Below are positions 59,265 through 64,000 of a stretch of 64,000 bases of DNA, one piece after another (position 1 is the stretch's first letter; each line of letters begins with the position of its first letter). Position numbers and translations under genes: made by a program. The notes under the pieces are model-generated. The model searched no databases and was not told where the DNA came from. It saw only the letters and a program-made list of their open reading frames with translations. Source of the DNA: Candidatus Planktophila lacus (GTDB lineage: Bacteria > Actinomycetota > Actinomycetes > Nanopelagicales > Nanopelagicaceae); contig NZ_CP016783.1 of the NCBI RefSeq assembly GCF_002288385.1, positions 1,054,001 to 1,118,000 of the forward strand, in the 5' to 3' direction.

Positions 59265-60614
59265 TTAACCAACCTTTGGTAGGGCATCGGCTGCAATTGC
59301 AGGACGTGTGTACTTGAGTTCAGTTACAGCGCCCTTTGCAGAGTCTGTTGTCCAAACTTTACGAGTTGCATCAATTGGCTTTAATACTGTTGCTGCATCG
59401 TACTTACCGATCCAGAAACCAGTGAAAGCTTCGTGAGTCTTTGTGCTGTAACCAAGTGGTGACAGCGCCGCACTTGGAAGCTTTGCTGCATTTGCTTCGA
59501 TGTATTTGATGATTCCAGGACGTGTTAGATCCTTACCAACACCCAATAGTGCAGATGTAGTTAGGTATCCAATATTCATTCCCTGAAGAATGTTGTTATC
59601 CCAACGCTTATCTGGACCCTTGTTGAACTCATCGTTGATCTTCTTAAATGCCTTTACGAACTCGTCATCTGCTTCACCTGGTGATGGAGCATGTGATGCT
59701 GAGATGGTTCCGGCTAGAAGAGCCGCTGAAACTGCTGGTGCAATTCCGCGAGCGCCAAGAATTGTCTGGAATGTAGTTGCATCTGCACCTACTGAGATAA
59801 CGATCCACTGTGCTGGCTTGTAGCCAATCTTGTTTGCAGAAGAAACTGCTGCAGCAAATGCTGAAGCAACTGCGCCAACGACAACAACATCTACGTTGTT
59901 ATCTTTGAGCTGCTGCATCTGAGCATCAAGGCCTGAACCCTGAGTACCCGCGATAAATGTTGCTGCGGTCTTCTTCGCTGTGAATGTCACGCCAGCTGTG
60001 GCAAGCCCTTCAACAGTGTTACGGCCGAAGTCATCTGTCTGATAAACGATACCGACAGTGTTCTTTGAGTAATTCTCCTTGATGTGCTTTCCAAGGATCT
60101 TCGCTTCAACGACGTATGTGCCGAGGGCGCCGAAAGTTGTTGGGTACTTCTTTGGATCTGTGTAGAAACCGCTGTATCCGCTGTTTACAAATAGATCTGG
60201 AATTCCACGACGGTTAATATCTTTGATAACAGAGATATGTGTCTGGGTTCCAACGCTTCCGACCATTGCAAAGACTTTATCTTTGTTGATCAGCGCAGAT
60301 GCAGTAGAAACTGTTAGACCTGCCTTGTATGTATCGTCTTTGACGACCAAAGTTATCTTGCGTCCGTAAACGCCGCCCTTGGAATTTACATAATCAAAGT
60401 AGGCGCGCATTGCGTCATCTACTTTGTTATAGCCTGGGCTTGCTGCGCCAGTTTGAGGTAGTTGCATTCCAAGAACAATTTCAGTGGCTGAAACACCAGG
60501 AGTGCTTGCTCCTTGCGCTGGAACTGCTGAGAGCGCTAGCGCGCCAGCAAGTACAACAGCGGCAGTTGATATAAAACTGCGCGGTGATCTAGACAGAGAT
60601 GCACGATTTCTCAC
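59265..60614 (-). CDS. branched-chain-amino-acid-type ABC substrate-binding protein
   Basis: A 449-residue type I periplasmic-binding-protein-fold protein of the HAAT/LivK class. ATEIVLGMQLPQTG and AYFDYVNSKGGVYGRKITLVV are family openings and MVGSVGTQTHISVIKDIN follows. A signal peptide spans about residues 1-36, ending PAQGAS, with no lipobox Cys. The start is uncertain: GTG at 60614 has GAAAGAG eight bases upstream and is preferred to TTG at 60647. The ligand may be an amino acid or another small acid. Confidence 0.88.
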   Translation of the reverse strand: MRNRASLSRSPRSFISTAAVVLAGALALSAVPAQGASTPGVSATEIVLGMQLPQTGAASPGYNKVDDAMRAYFDYVNSKGGVYGRKITLVVKDDTYKAGLTVSTASALINKDKVFAMVGSVGTQTHISVIKDINRRGIPDLFVNSGYSGFYTDPKKYPTTFGALGTYVVEAKILGKHIKENYSKNTVGIVYQTDDFGRNTVEGLATAGVTFTAKKTAATFIAGTQGSGLDAQMQQLKDNNVDVVVVGAVASAFAAAVSSANKIGYKPAQWIVISVGADATTFQTILGARGIAPAVSAALLAGTISASHAPSPGEADDEFVKAFKKINDEFNKGPDKRWDNNILQGMNIGYLTTSALLGVGKDLTRPGIIKYIEANAAKLPSAALSPLGYSTKTHEAFTGFWIGKYDAATVLKPIDATRKVWTTDSAKGAVTELKYTRPAIAADALPKVG

Positions 60615-60643
60615 TACATTCACTCTTTCTCTATTCAATGAAT

Positions 60644-60694
60644 GCAATGGAGAAAACGAGGTATCCCCATTGCCACCAACCCTGAACTGGGTTG
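60644..60694 (-). repeat. hairpins in the leader of the binding-protein gene
   Basis: Two inverted repeats lie in the predicted leader: GCAATGG/CCATTGC (60644-60650 with 60667-60673) and CAACCC/GGGTTG (60677-60682 with 60689-60694). They may affect mRNA stability or translation. No known riboswitch was recognised. Confidence 0.4.
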
Positions 60695-60700
60695 AACGGC

Positions 60701-60732
60701 TTCACTTTAACCGAATGTGAACGTAAAGTGAA
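60701..60732 (-). promoter_or_regulatory. palindromic promoter/operator of the binding-protein gene
   Basis: TTCACTTTA (60701-60709) and TAAAGTGAA (60724-60732) form a perfect nine-base inverted repeat. On the minus strand it gives TTCACT, 17 bases, TAAAGT, a promoter-like pair pointing at the binding-protein gene. The same pair reads on the plus strand. Confidence 0.45.
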
Positions 60733-60798
60733 TGCGAGGCGACGAAACGCCGAAGGCGGAGGGGTGATCTCACGCCCGTGGGCGCCGCTTTATAACAA

Positions 60799-61806
60799 TT
60801 ATTTATGCTTGTGTTTATGCAGGTGGGTACCCGCGACCCCGGCGGGATTAATCACCACGGTCAAAATCAATAAGAGGCTAGAGACCAGGGCGGGCATGAA
60901 GTTAGAGACTTGCTCGCTTAATTCGAATTGGTGAAGCACCGCATCGATCCAATCAGGTAGGAATACAACGATTACCGTTCCGATAAAGGCTCCGAAGATG
61001 CTGCGAATGCCACCAAGAACTGCAGCTGTGAGAAGTAATAGCGAAAGTGAAACTGGGTAAACGCTGGGACCGACCAGACCGCGAAGTCCATAAAGGGCGC
61101 CAGATAAACCGGCGAAGGTTGCCGATACAACGAAGACAAATATTTTTTGGCGCGAGAAGTTGACGCCGCTTAGCGCTGCTGCTGTTTCGTTATCTCTAAT
61201 CGCGCGCCACATACGACCAGTACGTGAGAGCAAAATATTGGAGGCCAAGAACAACGCGATCGCTGCAAATGGAAGTGCTACATAGAGCTGCCATTGTTCG
61301 TAACTTGGTTCGCCAAATAAATTTGTAAACCAAACTGGTGGATAACCAACATCTACCGGTAGTCCCTCATCGCCTTTAAGCACCGACATAAATCGGTTCG
61401 CCAGAGTTGGGATCGCAAGAGCGATAACAAGAGTTGTGCCTGCAAGATATGGCCCAGTTAAGCGCGCTGCTGCAATTCCCAAGAGCAGACCGGCAAGTGC
61501 TGATCCAACTATCGCCAAAGGAATTGCTACCCATAGCGAGTAGCTCTGATTGATCATCAATAGCGCCATGCAATATCCGCCCACCGCCATTAACGCGCCT
61601 TGACCAAGTGAGAGTTGGCCAGAGATTCCGGTTAACAAAGTTACGGAAAGGACTCCGATAAAGAGTATGAGAACTAAAGCCAACTGGGCTTGGTTGTAGG
61701 CATCGAAAGTAGATGCCGCGAAGAGAATTGCTGCGACAAAAAAGATTGTCCGGCGCAGACTCTTGCGAGCGATCGAGTGGTTCTTGGCTTTAGACACGGC
61801 GCGCAT
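60799..61806 (-). CDS. branched-chain-type ABC transporter permease (LivM-like)
   Basis: A 335-residue permease with about nine hydrophobic segments. GISGQLSLGQGALMAVGGY is the LivM signature, and MWRAIRDNETAAALSGVN is the EAA-like cytoplasmic loop. GLRGLVGPSVYPVSLSLLLL lies in the second half. The ATG at 61806 has GGGAG upstream and overlaps the LivH-like gene; longer and shorter starts (61827, 61797) are possible. The His/Lys-rich tail ends HKHKHK. It pairs with LivH. Confidence 0.9.
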   Translation of the reverse strand: MRAVSKAKNHSIARKSLRRTIFFVAAILFAASTFDAYNQAQLALVLILFIGVLSVTLLTGISGQLSLGQGALMAVGGYCMALLMINQSYSLWVAIPLAIVGSALAGLLLGIAAARLTGPYLAGTTLVIALAIPTLANRFMSVLKGDEGLPVDVGYPPVWFTNLFGEPSYEQWQLYVALPFAAIALFLASNILLSRTGRMWRAIRDNETAAALSGVNFSRQKIFVFVVSATFAGLSGALYGLRGLVGPSVYPVSLSLLLLTAAVLGGIRSIFGAFIGTVIVVFLPDWIDAVLHQFELSEQVSNFMPALVSSLLLILTVVINPAGVAGTHLHKHKHK

Positions 61807-62701
61807 CCTTTGCTCCCAAGATTCCACGTGGTCGAATAATCAAGACCAGAATCAATACCGCCAAGATCGCTAAGAAAACATCTTCCGGTGTGTCATAGAA
61901 GCTAACAAATGAGATAACCATTCCGACAAGGAAGCCGCCAATTACAGCACCAGCCGGGCTATCAAGTCCACCTACAACTGCTGCGGTAAAGCCGATGATC
62001 AAAACTAAATCCAAAGTATTCGGTGAAAGGTTTGAAGTTGGCGTAATCAGAAGGCCAGCAAGTGAAGATGCCGCACCAGAAAACGCCCAGCTAAGTGAGC
62101 GAGTGAAGTTAGTTCTAATTCCACTGAGTCGAGCAACCTCTGAATTCAAAGCTGTGGCGCGCATTGCAAGTCCTACGCCGGTTTTCTTAAAGAAGAGCGT
62201 CGTTAAAGCCAAGGTAGATAAAACAACGGTAATTACAAATACATCGAATGAGGTAAATGGCATCACATTGCCAGCAACGGTGAAACCTTCTTGCGCATAT
62301 GGCGCTGGAAACCCTCGTTCCTCAGCAGCCCAAATAATTCCTGCTAAAGCTTGTAGAACTCCCAAAATACCAAGGGATGCGATTACCGGAATCGCCGCGC
62401 GCATTGATTCGCTGCTCAAAAGTTCGGTCTTCTTTTTATTGGATAGTGGGCGCATTACCAAGATATCTAACAAGGCTCCCATTACAGCGCCTACTAAAAT
62501 TGCAACAACAAATGCCAACCAGTAAGAATTTCCATTGGTAATCATGGTCGATGCGATGTAAGTGCTAAACATCGCTTGGCCCATCTGGGCATAGTTAAGG
62601 ATTCCAGCCCCGCGCCAAACGATGACAAGACCCAGTGCAACTAATGCATAAATTGCTCCGCGAGATGTGCCAGAGAACAGGGCCGCTAGAAATGTATCCA
62701 T
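61790..62701 (-). CDS. branched-chain-type ABC transporter permease (LivH-like)
   Basis: A 303-residue permease with about eight hydrophobic segments. GAIYALVALGLVIVWRGAGILNYAQ matches the LivH opening in pattern (given here only as a reference to residues 15-39), and VGLAMRATALNSEVARLSGI is the cytoplasmic EAA-like loop. GGLDSPAGAVIGGFLVG follows. It overlaps the LivF-like gene by one base and forms the channel with LivM. Confidence 0.92.
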   Translation of the reverse strand: MDTFLAALFSGTSRGAIYALVALGLVIVWRGAGILNYAQMGQAMFSTYIASTMITNGNSYWLAFVVAILVGAVMGALLDILVMRPLSNKKKTELLSSESMRAAIPVIASLGILGVLQALAGIIWAAEERGFPAPYAQEGFTVAGNVMPFTSFDVFVITVVLSTLALTTLFFKKTGVGLAMRATALNSEVARLSGIRTNFTRSLSWAFSGAASSLAGLLITPTSNLSPNTLDLVLIIGFTAAVVGGLDSPAGAVIGGFLVGMVISFVSFYDTPEDVFLAILAVLILVLIIRPRGILGAKDARRV

Positions 62702-63414
62702 CAGTACCCCAAATATGCGGCGCGCAAATTAGCATCCGCCCTTAACTCAGCTGCTGGTCGATCGGCAACGACTTTGCCAAGTGCCAAAAGAACTCCGTGA
62801 TCGGCTACGCCAAGTGCCGTATTGGCATTTTGTTCAACTAGTAAAACTGTGAGACCAGTTGTGCGACAGAGAATATTTATTGAATCAATGATCTGTTCTA
62901 CAACTAACGGTGCAAGGCCAAGAGATGGTTCATCTAAAAGCAGTAACTTGGGGCGCGAAACCAGCGCGCGACTAATGGCCAACATCTGACGTTCGCCACC
63001 TGAGAGAGTTCCAGCCAACTGTTTGCGGCGTTCTTTCAAACGAGGAAATAGTTCGAACATCTCATCCTGTGCAGCAATTACATCTGCTTTGAATTTACGG
63101 CGCCGAAATAGCGATCCCATTGAGATATTTTCTTCAACGGTTAACTCTGAGATAACGGCGTGGCCTTCAGGAACATGGGCGATGCCATCTCGCACAATAT
63201 CTTCGGCGCGCTTGCCGATTAGAGATTTTCCGCTCCAGGTGATTGAGCCAGACGCTGGATGTTCTAGGCCAGAGATGGTGCGTAACAAAGTGCTCTTACC
63301 GGCGCCGTTTGCACCGATAACTGTTGTTATCTTCGATTCTTGTGCTGTAAACGAAACGCCGTCGAGTGCAATTACCGAACCAAAACTGGTTACTAAATCT
63401 TTAACTTCAAGCAT
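62701..63414 (-). CDS. branched-chain-type ABC transporter ATPase (LivF-like)
   Basis: A 237-residue ATPase. Walker A is GANGAGKSTLL, the signature LSGGERQMLAISRAL, Walker B LLLLDEPSLGLAP. Length and the stretch GIAHVPEGHAVISELTVEEN are typical of LivF. It overlaps the LivG-like gene by eight bases and shares energy supply with it. Confidence 0.94.
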   Translation of the reverse strand: MLEVKDLVTSFGSVIALDGVSFTAQESKITTVIGANGAGKSTLLRTISGLEHPASGSITWSGKSLIGKRAEDIVRDGIAHVPEGHAVISELTVEENISMGSLFRRRKFKADVIAAQDEMFELFPRLKERRKQLAGTLSGGERQMLAISRALVSRPKLLLLDEPSLGLAPLVVEQIIDSINILCRTTGLTVLLVEQNANTALGVADHGVLLALGKVVADRPAAELRADANLRAAYLGY

Positions 63415-64000
63415 TGTTGACTCCTAATTGATCGGTGCCACTTTGATTTGAAGTTCCAAGATATGCCGCAAGAACTGCTGGGTCGCGCTTAACGGTATCG
63501 AAGGATCCGCTGGCGATAACTTTGCCAAAATTCAATACGTAGACTTGATCTGAAATCGCACCAATGAAATCAACGTGGTGCTCAACGATGATAATTGCAC
63601 AGCGTTGCTTTAACTGCCTTAGCAAGTCGGCGAACTTATCAATATCATCTTGGCCAAGTCCAGCAGCTGGTTCATCAAGAAGTAAAATCTTCGGTTCTGA
63701 AACTAGAGCTCTTGCAATGGATACGCGCTTTGTTTCGGGATACGTTAACTCTGATGGCGTCTTATCTGCTAAATCCAGCGCTCCTGCCCAGGCCAGCGCA
63801 TCTTGTGCTTTAGCGCGGAGTTTGCGTTCTGATTTTGCAGATAGCCCAAAGAGATCTTTTAGGAAATTGCTCTCACGCTTCTTATCTGCACCCATCATGA
63901 CATTTTCAATAACACTTAACCCGCTAAATAGACCAACGCCTTGCAAGGTACGGCTTATCTCAAAATTTGCTAGCTCGTAACTTTTTAGCCAATCAACTTT
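63407..64000 (-). CDS. branched-chain-type ABC transporter ATPase (LivG-like), 5' end missing
   Basis: An open frame of 197 codons that continues past the window end. ISRTLQGVGLFSGLSVIENVMMG corresponds to the LivG segment after Walker A (residues cited as 63880-63950), ALVSEPKILLLDEPAAGL is Walker B, and the switch His is in IIVEHHVDFI. The signature reads LTYPETKRVSIARAL, with TYPETK in place of the usual SYGxQR. Walker A would lie outside the window. The LivF-like gene overlaps its end. Confidence 0.88.
   Translation of the reverse strand, partial: KVDWLKSYELANFEISRTLQGVGLFSGLSVIENVMMGADKKRESNFLKDLFGLSAKSERKLRAKAQDALAWAGALDLADKTPSELTYPETKRVSIARALVSEPKILLLDEPAAGLGQDDIDKFADLLRQLKQRCAIIIVEHHVDFIGAISDQVYVLNFGKVIASGSFDTVKRDPAVLAAYLGTSNQSGTDQLGVNNA

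Overview
The window looks like a chromosome segment of a small-genome, moderate-GC actinobacterium. DUF3117, DUF3017, DUF6350, a WhiB3/WhiD-type protein, an acyl-CoA carboxylase epsilon subunit, GuaB3 and the birA-accD-accE-maf-accA order are all actinobacterial hallmarks. The roughly even base composition, near absence of spacer DNA and single-copy housekeeping content fit the freshwater acI group (Nanopelagicales; Planktophila/Nanopelagicus-like). That placement is an inference; no rRNA or other marker was compared. No tRNA, rRNA, CRISPR array, insertion sequence or phage gene was seen, and no gap between genes exceeds about 190 bases.

Layout. 1-2470: DUF3117, a sigma-region-4 protein, an SRPBCC protein, a LOG-family protein and dapD. 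2467-8811: cell-envelope block (SpoIID-like protein, polysaccharide ABC exporter, glycosyltransferase, LCP ligase, UDP-glucose dehydrogenase). 8815-15287: purE-purK-birA diverging from the acyl-CoA carboxylase operon. 15343-22998: deoxynucleoside catabolism in two convergent operons (phosphomutase, deoC, aldehyde dehydrogenase plus a truncated partner; cdd, deoA, add), followed by an orphan BMP binding protein, trpS and a CNNM/CorC protein. 26471-34790: sugar block (MsiK-type ATPase, enolase paralogue, APH-fold kinase, two permeases, binding protein, araA). 34812-44112: central metabolism and purine synthesis (S51 peptidase, icd, mdh, DUF3017, folD, purH, purN, DUF6350, sucD, sucC). 44189-53080: pcrA, a PIG-L deacetylase, a cyclophilin, guaA, guaB3, guaB, a MerR-cobalamin regulator and whiD. 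53139-57575: groEL, groES and the tsaD-rimI-tsaB-tsaE group. 57656-64000: a secreted alpha/beta hydrolase and a branched-chain-amino-acid-type ABC transporter that runs off the window end.

How the genes work together. The window suggests a scavenging heterotroph with uptake systems for sugar, nucleosides and amino-acid-like solutes, nucleoside breakdown to acetate and triose phosphate, and a compact TCA and purine core.

The main points for a second look are these. (1) A recurring leaderless start layout, TANNNT 6-8 bases before the start codon, occurs at 13 genes. In several divergent pairs both promoters fit in 18-36 bases. (2) A MerR-B12 regulator next to whiD keeps the W-x9-EH motif of CarH-type cobalamin photoreceptors. 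(3) IMP dehydrogenase lacks the CBS domains. (4) An enolase paralogue has two altered active-site positions and sits with a kinase and sugar permeases. (5) The aldehyde dehydrogenase pair resembles a split ALDH16. (6) All three solute-binding proteins lack a lipobox.
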